Origin: Desulfobulbaceae bacterium
Lineage (GTDB): Bacteria > Desulfobacterota > Desulfobulbia > Desulfobulbales > Desulfobulbaceae
NCBI GenBank assembly: GCA_011389815.1
Contig: JAABTP010000008.1
Location: 1 to 62,203, forward strand
Reading direction: 5' to 3'
DNA: 62,203 nt
The notes beneath the pieces were generated by a model, which was given only the letters and a program-made list of their open reading frames with translations, did no database searches and was not told the origin of the DNA. The first letter of the stretch is position 1. Every line of letters begins with the position of its first letter. Below, piece by piece: positions 55,828 to 62,203 of the stretch. A program made the position numbers and the translations under genes.

Positions 55828-55886
55828 AACCTTTCTCTTGAGAAACTTATTTAGTCAGTACTAAAAAAACCACAAAAAAATACTGG

Positions 55887-56195
55887 TCAAACAGGACAAA
55901 CAAGAATATTTTGGGCCGTTAATGTATCAAGACTCAGGGTTCCCCCATTAATCCGTATCATACACTGTTTTCGTCCCCGCCCCCGCGCAGGGCAAAGTAA
56001 CTCCAGTACCGTTCCGGGCAGTACCCCCAAGGAGGCCATCCTGCCACAAGCTGTACGATCGCCACTCACTTTGCACACCCGAACTCTGCTACAGGCGCAG
56101 CATTCCGACAAAGGGCGTATTTCATCTAAGGGCTGTTCACACCGCTTTTTTATTCTGCGCAGACAACAAGAAAATACATTGCGTCTCTTCATCAT
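55887..56195 (-). CDS. FeoA-domain protein with Cys-rich N-terminus (copy 3)
   Basis: 102 aa. The C-terminal 60 residues form a FeoA/SH3-like domain (GRMASLGVLPGTVLELLCPA; MIRINGGTLSLDTLTAQNIL). The N-terminal 45 residues contain seven Cys (FSCCLRRIKKRCEQ; ECCACSRVRVCKVSG), unusual for FeoA and suited to a metal or Fe-S site. First gene of the feo cluster. Possibly a regulator that senses iron and acts on FeoB. Confidence 0.8.
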   Translation of the reverse strand: MMKRRNVFSCCLRRIKKRCEQPLDEIRPLSECCACSRVRVCKVSGDRTACGRMASLGVLPGTVLELLCPARGRGRKQCMIRINGGTLSLDTLTAQNILVCPV

Positions 56196-56503
56196 GACAT
56201 TTTTTTCTCACAAAAAGTTAATGGAAGTTAAATGTTAAATGTTAAATGTTAAATGTTAGGTACAGCAAACTTTCCTTCCTGTCAACATCTTTTACAAGGA
56301 TTTTTTGCGAAAATCAAGTATGATCAAAGAGGATTTAACAAAGTAACAGCATCCTCTTAAAATTTTTCCTGTTATACAGTTTTCATTCAAGCTTGTTTTT
56401 ACAGGCCTGACATGATATTTTATCTATAATCATTGAGAGTTTTTAAGATGTCTCCTCAAACATCCGCCTGCCCGCAAGCTTATACAGACAGGACGAGCAA
56501 CGT
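56196..56503. other. Divergent intergenic region with 7-bp repeat
   Basis: 308 bp between the feo cluster (minus) and the diguanylate cyclase (plus). At 56227-56254 GTTAAAT is repeated four times in tandem (a simple repeat able to vary in number) close to the feo start side. No Fur box recognised. No coding frame. Confidence 0.6.
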
Positions 56504-57778
56504 ATGACCAAAGTTACTCCGCCGAAAAAAGGTCAGCACCCATCGTCAAGAAAGGGATTATTCTTTGAAAAAACTGACACCCAACCTTCTGTCCCTTATG
56601 AGAAAAGCTCTCCGTTCTATTCTTTACTTAACGGTCAGCGGGTTGGTCAGATCCCCATAGATGAACATAAAGAAATTGACAAAGAAGAACTGATTGGCTA
56701 CCGCAGGACAGTTGCGGGCTTAGAGTGGCTCTTACTGCTCCTTGTTCTTCTTTGTACCAACCTCCCTTGGGTACATGTTCCAGAACCGATGGTGCTCTAC
56801 GTCAGCATGGCGTCCTTTGCCATCTTTGTCTGTACACTTCACTATATGTGGCGCAGTCATGACGAAACACGCTGGAAGTTATCCCTGAATATGTGGGGGA
56901 TGACCTTTTTTATCACAGCTGTTGTCTGGGAAACCGGTTCCCTCTCAAGCCCTCTCCTCCCCCTTTATTTTGTTGTCATTATGCTGGCAGGTACCACTCT
57001 CGGGGCCCTCTCAACCATTCTGGGTACCTTCCTGATTACTGCATGCTATATATTTCTTGGTGCTGCTGAACTGGGCTTTTTCCTGAATAGTGCCTCAGTC
57101 ACCTTTCAGGCAGAGCATCTTACCCAGCCCATTATCCAGCTCTTTCTCCTCTGGTTGCTTGCTTATTTTGTCACCCTGATCTCCCAAGAAACAGACAGAA
57201 CCAAGGATAAAATCCGGCAATTATCGCGCACAGATCAGCTGACAGGACTGTGGAATATGAAGATGTTGCTCATTTTTATGCAGCGGGAATATCAACGAAT
57301 CCTGGCAAAAACCGGAAAATTTTCTGTTCTTATGATTGATGCTGATAGTCTGAAGGCGGTCAATGATCTCCATGGCCATCATGCCGGAACCCTGCTCATC
57401 GTTACTATTTCAGAAACCATGCGCACGGTATTGCGAGAAGAGGATATGCTCGCCCGCTTTGGCGGCGATGAATTTGTGGCCTTTCTCCCGGATACAACCC
57501 GTGATACAGCATTTGAAATCGCAGAAAGAATGCGTATAAAGATAGCTGAAGCCCCTATTAATTACGAAGGAAATATACTTAGGATAACAGTAAGTTGCGG
57601 TATTGCCTGCTATCCTGAACATGGCCAGGATCTGACTCAAATAATGAAAATGGCAGACAAGGCACTATACCAGAGTAAGGGCTACGGAAAAAACAAATGT
57701 ACCATTTTTGATCCTACAAAAGCTACCCGACCTGTACCTGCGGATGCGAACAAACAAAAAATGCGGCATTCAATTTGA
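56504..57778 (+). CDS. Membrane diguanylate cyclase (GGDEF)
   Basis: 424 aa. An N-terminal cytoplasmic tail of about 70 residues, five to six TM helices (about 72-230), then a GGDEF domain: LSRTDQLTGLWN, active site RFGGDEFVAFLP, and ISVSCGIA-like TVSCGIACYPEHG. The inhibitory site RxxD (REED) lies five residues before GGDEF, so product inhibition is expected. The membrane part lacks a known sensor name. It should make c-di-GMP in response to a membrane or small-molecule signal. Confidence 0.92.
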   Translation: MTKVTPPKKGQHPSSRKGLFFEKTDTQPSVPYEKSSPFYSLLNGQRVGQIPIDEHKEIDKEELIGYRRTVAGLEWLLLLLVLLCTNLPWVHVPEPMVLYVSMASFAIFVCTLHYMWRSHDETRWKLSLNMWGMTFFITAVVWETGSLSSPLLPLYFVVIMLAGTTLGALSTILGTFLITACYIFLGAAELGFFLNSASVTFQAEHLTQPIIQLFLLWLLAYFVTLISQETDRTKDKIRQLSRTDQLTGLWNMKMLLIFMQREYQRILAKTGKFSVLMIDADSLKAVNDLHGHHAGTLLIVTISETMRTVLREEDMLARFGGDEFVAFLPDTTRDTAFEIAERMRIKIAEAPINYEGNILRITVSCGIACYPEHGQDLTQIMKMADKALYQSKGYGKNKCTIFDPTKATRPVPADANKQKMRHSI

Positions 57779-57851
57779 GGACTGAAAAAGTATGAAAAAC
57801 ATTCTACGTTGGTGCCCACCTTACAACAACAGTGGGATCCTTCCAACCCAC

Positions 57852-57878
57852 AAGCCCGACCCCGCAAGATCGGGCTTC
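57852..57878. terminator. Bidirectional hairpin between convergent genes
   Basis: AAGCCCGA and TCGGGCTT pair perfectly (eight bp, ten-base loop) between the ends of the diguanylate cyclase and hisHF genes. Likely serves both directions. Confidence 0.65.
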
Positions 57879-57890
57879 AAACCCATATGT

Positions 57891-59468
57891 TCAGCAGGAT
57901 CTGACTTCCACCTCATTATCCCCCAAAAACTGCTTCACCTCTCCAATGGGAACTTCTTTCCGGTGAAAGATTCCAGCAGCAAGGGCTGCCTCAGCATCTG
58001 TTTTTTGAAAGACTTCCAGAAAGTGCTCAGAGCAACCTGCCCCACTTGAAGCAATGACCGGAATAGTGACAGCCTCCTTGACGGCATTAATCAGCTCCAG
58101 ATCAAAGCCGGAATTGGTTCCGTCTTTATCAATACAGTTGAGGAGGATTTCACCGGCTCCGAGCTGTTCACAGACCTTTGCCAGAGTAACAGCATCCAGA
58201 TCACGACCTTCACGCCCTCCTTTAACCGTGCACTGGTACCAACAGTACTGCTCTCCCTCTGGTCCTGGAAAAACGGTTTTCACAACAGGGTGCGATGTAT
58301 CTTCCGGCTGCTGGACATACACCCGCCTCGGGTCCACAGAAATGACCACAGCCTGATTACCGTAGACCCGTGCTATCTGTTCAATAGAACTCAGCCCTGT
58401 GGCCTTACCGGTTTTGAGCACCTCTTCGACAATCAGCACAGCATCAGAGCCAATGGAGACCTTATCTGCTCCGGAACGAAAATACTCTGAAGCAACCTCA
58501 AGGGCTGAGTACGATTTGCCGTTACAATCGATAAAGTCACGGATTCCACCACCAACGGTCAAAGGAACAAAAACCTTTTCCGAGGTCCTTTGCAACACCT
58601 CCATCATCGGCATATCCTGGAGAGGAAAATCACGAAAAGCAGTGATATTAAGAAAGGTTACCTCGTCAGCTCCTTGCTCATAATAATCATGGGCCAGCTC
58701 AACCGGCATTCCCAGGTTACGTACATCCCCGTCCTCGCGCACATCATACTGATCCCCCTTGGTCACAACCAGATCACCTTGGTCATTGGAACGAACATCA
58801 AGGCAGGCAATAATACGCTCAGCCAGCTTGGTCTCTGTTGGACAGGATTGCGGAATAACAGCTTCCCGGCTGCTATCAAGAAAATTCTCCAGCAACTTAA
58901 GACCAGCCTTACCGCTCTTTTCCGGGTGAAATTGGGTGGCAATAATATTGCCCTTCTGGACAGCGCTGACAAATTCACAGCCATAATCCGTGGTCGTGAG
59001 CACATCAGCAGTATGGGCTGTTTCCACATGATAAGAATGGACAAAATACAGTTTTTCCTGACCAGTAAAGCCGTGAAAGATCCTTGATGGTTGATGCACC
59101 TTGATCCCGTTCCAGCCGATATGGGGAATCGCCAACTCGGTGTCAAACCGCTTCACCCGCCCCGGAATAATGCCCAGCCCGGCCTCTTTCGGGGCCTCTT
59201 CACTGGACTCGAACAGGGCCTGAAGCGCAACACAGATCCCAAAAAAAGGTCGGTCTTCATGGAGATACCGCAGGAGCGGCTCAATAAGCTGCTGTTGCCG
59301 CAGGCTGTGCATCATGGCACCGTAGTTGCCTACTCCGGGAAAAACCAGCCGCTCCGCTTTTTCAATATCAGCGGGCGAATTGACCCTGACCACTGTTTCG
59401 CCCAAGCTCTCAAGGGCATTGACAACTGAGCGTACATTACCAGCACCGTAATCTAGCAGGGTAATCAT
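57891..59468 (-). CDS. Bifunctional imidazole glycerol phosphate synthase HisH-HisF
   Basis: 525 aa from the chosen start (MITLLDYGAGNVRSVVNALE). Residues 1-205 are the HisH glutaminase with nucleophile Cys (FFGICVALQALFE) and the His-Glu pair (TQFHPEKSG). The rest is HisF cyclase (IIACLDVRSNDQGDLVVTKG; VISVDPRRVYV; GAGEILLNCIDKDGTNSGFD; IPVIASSGAG). The fusion and the insertions in HisF (WYQCTVKGGREGRDL) closely resemble yeast HIS7 and plant enzymes rather than separate bacterial HisH and HisF. It converts PRFAR plus glutamine to IGP and AICAR in histidine synthesis. AAGGTGG precedes the ATG; the longer frame to 59531 lacks support. Confidence 0.93.
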   Translation of the reverse strand: MITLLDYGAGNVRSVVNALESLGETVVRVNSPADIEKAERLVFPGVGNYGAMMHSLRQQQLIEPLLRYLHEDRPFFGICVALQALFESSEEAPKEAGLGIIPGRVKRFDTELAIPHIGWNGIKVHQPSRIFHGFTGQEKLYFVHSYHVETAHTADVLTTTDYGCEFVSAVQKGNIIATQFHPEKSGKAGLKLLENFLDSSREAVIPQSCPTETKLAERIIACLDVRSNDQGDLVVTKGDQYDVREDGDVRNLGMPVELAHDYYEQGADEVTFLNITAFRDFPLQDMPMMEVLQRTSEKVFVPLTVGGGIRDFIDCNGKSYSALEVASEYFRSGADKVSIGSDAVLIVEEVLKTGKATGLSSIEQIARVYGNQAVVISVDPRRVYVQQPEDTSHPVVKTVFPGPEGEQYCWYQCTVKGGREGRDLDAVTLAKVCEQLGAGEILLNCIDKDGTNSGFDLELINAVKEAVTIPVIASSGAGCSEHFLEVFQKTDAEAALAAGIFHRKEVPIGEVKQFLGDNEVEVRSC

Positions 59469-59601
59469 GGGAATCTGTCCACCTTGTCTATCTAAAATTT
59501 TCTGAGGATTATCTTCGTTGCAAATTACCAAAAAGATACTTAGAAAGGTTTGCGGGACAAGTCAAGAAGTATGGCTTTGGGAAGGGAATTTTCTTGCGAT
59601 G

Positions 59602-59634
59602 CTCCGGCCTCTCGACTGAGCAGTGAAGCCGGAG
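59602..59634 (-). terminator. Hairpin downstream of the radical SAM gene
   Basis: CTCCGGC and GCCGGAG form a seven-bp stem with a long loop, 45-77 bp past the radical SAM stop on the minus strand. No T run, so a weak terminator at best. Confidence 0.4.
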
Positions 59635-59678
59635 TTTACGAGAAGTAAAGAGAAGACTTTTCGACGTAATCAAGCCAA

Positions 59679-61163
59679 TCAAGCAAAAGAGGGAGAATTC
59701 AACTTTTGCAACAAAGCCTCCGCCTTATCACGCTGTCCGATCTCCATATACACAGCGGCAAGATCATGATAGGGATCTAAAAAGTTCTCAGGTGCGGTAT
59801 CAATAGCCTTTTGGAGACAACGAATACCCTTTTCTGTCTGCCCCATTTTATGAAGGGATAAACCAAGGCCCTTATTCGCATAAGAATTGTCAGGTTCTTT
59901 GGCAAGAATCCTTTCGTTTGCCTCTTTGGCCTCTTCGTAATTACTCATAAAAAAATGGGTAAATCCCAGCAAGGACAGAGCATCAATACGCTCGGAATCT
60001 TCTTTGACAAGATGCTCAAGAATGAGAGCAGCCTCCTGAAAGGAATTTTCCTGAGCAAATCTTTGTGCGGTTGTAAACAGGGCATCTCTGTCCTGATAAT
60101 CAGCTATTTTTTCCTGCAACTTCAGCCTTGCGGTACGGTAAACACAATACGGGTTGGCAGACTTCATGGTCTTATTCATCGTTAACCGGGTATTAGGACA
60201 ACCTCCCAGACATACATCGCCGTAGGTACAGGTCTTGCACTCTCCTCCAAGATCTGTCTTTTTCATATTGCGTGACCACTTGAATGCATCAGAACCATTC
60301 CATATATCGACAATACTTTTGTCCCGAATATTTCCTTCGATAAAGCTACGATCTCTGATGGAAGTACAACCCAATACATCGCCATTATGCAGAATACCAA
60401 AACCACGGGTACCTGCATTACATCCTGCCCATTCTCCGGCGGAAGCTGGTCCAAGACTGTGCATGCGAATAAGTTTTTCTTTTTCAGTATAATACCCTAA
60501 ACAGTCTGCCGGGTAGATAGTGATCTTTTTCTCTTTGGCCACTTCAAGGCAGAAATCCAGAATACCATCAACCTCATCAGGATCAATAAGCTCATCCTGA
60601 TGGTTCACCATATTCCCCATGGGAATACAAATCTGTATTTGCCAGGAATTTACCCCATGCGCAACAAGAGCATTTTTTATCTCTGGAAGTTCTTTAATAT
60701 TTTTCTTATTAACACTGGTAATGGCACCGGAATATTGACCATATCTTCTCATCAGATCAAATGATCGCATATTTCTGGCAAAAGACCCGGCTTTCCTGAT
60801 GGCATCATGGGTTTTCTCAACACCGTCCAGGCTGATGGCAACCGTGCCGATATCGCAGGCTCTCATTTCCTGCACAGTCGCATCATCAAGCAACCAGCCA
60901 TTGGTGATCATATTGGTAATAATGCCATTCTGTTGTAGGCGGCGGGCCAACTGAGGCCAGTCCTGACGGGTCAGAGGCTCCCCGCCGGACAGGGTGATCC
61001 ATTGCATACCCAATTTCCCCAGATCATCACACAGGGCAAAGGCCTCTTCTGTGCTCAATTCATCAGGCAGGGCCTGGGCGCAAGCCGAACCGCAATGCAT
61101 GCAGCGCATATTACAGGCCATAGTGGTTTCCCATACTGCTGTGACAGCTTGATAGTCAGACAT
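59679..61163 (-). CDS. Radical SAM/SPASM enzyme with TPR tail (putative peptide maturase)
   Basis: 494 aa. The cluster motif CNMRCMHC (C17, C21, C24) and TLSGGEPL identify a radical SAM core. A SPASM-type auxiliary cluster region follows (CKTCTYGDVCLGGCPNTRL, about residue 310). The last about 130 residues are three to four TPR repeats (LVKEDSERIDALSLLGFTHF; LAKEPDNSYANKGLGLSLHK; AIDTAPENFLDPYHDLAAVY). SPASM enzymes typically modify peptides or proteins; the TPR tail could hold a repetitive substrate. The gene upstream encodes a Cys- and Tyr-Asn-rich repeat protein. Substrate assignment is inference. Confidence 0.88.
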   Translation of the reverse strand: MSDYQAVTAVWETTMACNMRCMHCGSACAQALPDELSTEEAFALCDDLGKLGMQWITLSGGEPLTRQDWPQLARRLQQNGIITNMITNGWLLDDATVQEMRACDIGTVAISLDGVEKTHDAIRKAGSFARNMRSFDLMRRYGQYSGAITSVNKKNIKELPEIKNALVAHGVNSWQIQICIPMGNMVNHQDELIDPDEVDGILDFCLEVAKEKKITIYPADCLGYYTEKEKLIRMHSLGPASAGEWAGCNAGTRGFGILHNGDVLGCTSIRDRSFIEGNIRDKSIVDIWNGSDAFKWSRNMKKTDLGGECKTCTYGDVCLGGCPNTRLTMNKTMKSANPYCVYRTARLKLQEKIADYQDRDALFTTAQRFAQENSFQEAALILEHLVKEDSERIDALSLLGFTHFFMSNYEEAKEANERILAKEPDNSYANKGLGLSLHKMGQTEKGIRCLQKAIDTAPENFLDPYHDLAAVYMEIGQRDKAEALLQKLNSPSFA

Positions 61164-61179
61164 AATAACTTTCCCTGTT

Positions 61180-61215
61180 AAAAAATAAAAAGGTGCCGCC
61201 TGTCAGACAGCACCT
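61180..61215 (-). terminator. Terminator between repeat protein and radical SAM gene
   Basis: On the minus strand AGGTGC...GCACCT (six bp, possibly extended by TGTC/GACA in the loop) is followed by TTTTTATTTTTT. It stands 56 bp after the repeat-protein stop and 17 bp before the radical SAM ATG. A partial terminator here would give much more substrate mRNA than enzyme mRNA. Confidence 0.75.
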
Positions 61216-61270
61216 GTAATGACGCATCGTTATTTTTTCGATATTCTGCCGTTGTTGAACAGCAAGGAGA

Positions 61271-61957
61271 TTATCTTGAAGGGAAATTATACCGCATCAT
61301 CGGGGGAAAGTTGTATCTCATCATCGGCGGGACGTTGTACCGCATTGTTGGAACATTGTACTTCATTGTCACTGGCGGGTTACAACAACAGTCATCACCC
61401 TCGCAAACAGGCGGCTGTATACCGTATTTGGGCTGTGGCTGATTGCAGCAGTCGTCACCAGGAGGACATACGCCATAGTAGAGGCATGGATCAATAGGCG
61501 CAGAGTAAACAGGCTGCGGAATATTGACGTTATACAGCGGTGTCGGGGGATTTACATTATACTCCATTACTGGTACACCCGATGCGGCACCACGAACCGT
61601 TGCTGTTGGTCTTGCTGTAAAGCCTTCAAGTCGCAAGGCATCATCTGTATCAGCATCCTTGGCTTTCACCACTGTAAAGGTATAGACAACTTTCTTTTTC
61701 GGTTTTTCAACTTTCCAGGGAGCTGTCAGGACAAAAACAGCCTTACCGCTTCCTTCACCAATCCCACGAAAGCTGAATATCTGGATGATCGGGGCGACAG
61801 GCCGTGTTGAGGTAGGGTGAACAGATGTTCCCACGAGATTAACGTCACCTTCAAGGGAAGCCAGCTCCCAGCCATACCCGGTGGACCCCATCATGGATTC
61901 TAATGACACATCTACAGATTGACCAACTTCAAGTTTAACTTCTTCCTGGATCGCCAT
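61271..61957 (-). CDS. Chagasin-like domain protein with Cys- and YN-repeat tail (candidate modified substrate)
   Basis: 228 aa, no signal peptide. Residues 1-100 look like a chagasin/I42-type beta-sandwich (LEVGQSVDVSLES; GSTGYGWEL; GSGKAVFVLTAPWK). From residue 130 the sequence is repetitive: EYNV, LYNV, KYGI, KYNV, RYNV, RYNF, RYNF with Pro/Met spacers, the last four Tyr about 7-8 residues apart. Between them are two GDDCC blocks (C170-C171 and C190-C192) and further Cys at 158, 164 and 185. An AAGGAG site precedes the ATG. The following gene is a radical SAM/SPASM enzyme. I infer a ribosomally made, post-translationally modified product with the folded domain as recognition part; a plain cysteine-protease inhibitor is the alternative. 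Confidence 0.75.
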   Translation of the reverse strand: MAIQEEVKLEVGQSVDVSLESMMGSTGYGWELASLEGDVNLVGTSVHPTSTRPVAPIIQIFSFRGIGEGSGKAVFVLTAPWKVEKPKKKVVYTFTVVKAKDADTDDALRLEGFTARPTATVRGAASGVPVMEYNVNPPTPLYNVNIPQPVYSAPIDPCLYYGVCPPGDDCCNQPQPKYGIQPPVCEGDDCCCNPPVTMKYNVPTMRYNVPPMMRYNFPPMMRYNFPSR

Positions 61958-62009
61958 GTGTATGCTCCTTTTGAAAAATGATTAACATTGCATTGATGAG
62001 TGAGTGCTA

Positions 62010-62111
62010 TTAATTATTTGCCGAAAGATAACAAATAACTCCTCTGTCGAAAAGATTAATCCAGCCAAGGCCGTGCCAGATCACATCGTAGATCGGGTTG
62101 GCTATGGGCAT
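62010..62111 (-). pseudogene. N-terminal remnant of an Rpn/PD-(D/E)xK transposase-like gene
   Basis: ATG at 62111 encodes MPIANPIYDVIWHGLGWINL and stops after 33 codons. MPIANPIYDV is the standard opening of Rpn-type PD-(D/E)xK nuclease family proteins (relatives continue VFKYLMED). The rest does not match, so the gene is truncated or rearranged. Confidence 0.5.
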
Positions 62112-62143
62112 TGATTCCCCCTCGTTTTTATTTCATCGTAGAA

Positions 62144-62190
62144 AACCACCCCCTCTGGGGGTGGTCAGAGTTCAACGGCTCTGCCTGTTG
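62144..62190. other. Two hairpins at the window edge
   Basis: ACCACCCCC-TCT-GGGGGTGGT (about 62144-62165) and GTTCAAC...GTTGAAC (about 62169-62191) are strong palindromes next to the Rpn-like remnant. They may be the end of a repeat or a terminator of a gene outside the window. Confidence 0.45.
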
Positions 62191-62203
62191 AACAGTCATG
62201 TTT

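Overview
The window looks like chromosomal DNA of an anaerobic Gram-negative bacterium, most plausibly a Desulfobacterota (Desulfobulbales-like) sulfur-cycle organism. This is inferred from gene content: a Tat-exported superoxide reductase, a multi-FeoA ferrous-iron locus, several radical SAM enzymes, an N-type ATPase and an ExeA-like ATPase. No rRNA, tRNA or taxonomic marker is present, so the placement is tentative.

Layout. 0-7.5 kb: an orphan coding fragment, two small secreted proteins, a 21-bp repeat array, a B12-binding radical SAM protein, a large membrane-anchored protein, superoxide reductase, and a DUF2304/DUF808 pair in which DUF808 carries an in-frame TGA. 8-39 kb: a mostly GC-richer, almost entirely minus-strand stress and ion-homeostasis island. 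It holds two APC permeases, HflK/HflC with an FAD oxidoreductase, a copper P-type ATPase, PRC-barrel and baeRF proteins, a complete N-ATPase operon (atpD-C-Q-R-B-E-F-A ... G), PPK2, a phospholipase D/cardiolipin synthase, DUF2254 and Trk potassium uptake. The island is full of damage. Two genes are interrupted by short non-autonomous elements whose target-site duplications can be read exactly, trkH is frameshifted, and short copies of gene starts or ends (atpG, trkA, DUF808, the FAD oxidoreductase, APC permeases) lie away from the intact genes. 39-46.5 kb: restriction-modification genes (a single-chain R-M-S enzyme and a cytosine-5 methyltransferase/endonuclease pair) among remnants of a type III-like system, a KilA-N gene and a ribbon-helix-helix gene. 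46.5-50.4 kb: a perfect-period 21-bp array, REP-like palindromes, a TPR protein, a glycosyltransferase and a DUF4139 protein. 50.7-62.2 kb: an ExeA/SPOR-like ATPase, the feo locus, a diguanylate cyclase, a eukaryote-type HisH-HisF fusion, and a radical SAM/SPASM-TPR enzyme next to a repeat protein that looks like its substrate.

How the genes work together. The island combines an ATP-driven ion pump (N-ATPase), potassium uptake (TrkH/TrkA), polyphosphate-linked nucleotide metabolism (PPK2), membrane lipid remodelling (cyclopropane synthase-like, cardiolipin synthase) and membrane protein quality control (HflKC), which fits envelope or salt/pH stress. The most promising undescribed system is at the right end. 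A protein with a chagasin-like domain and a Cys- and Tyr-Asn-rich repetitive tail lies upstream of a radical SAM/SPASM enzyme, with an apparent terminator between them, as expected for a peptide precursor and its maturase. The best-supported structural discoveries are the exactly reconstructable insertions in copA and in the DUF1499 lipoprotein gene, and the three-gene block that separates atpG from the rest of the N-ATPase operon and leaves an atpG 5' remnant behind atpA.
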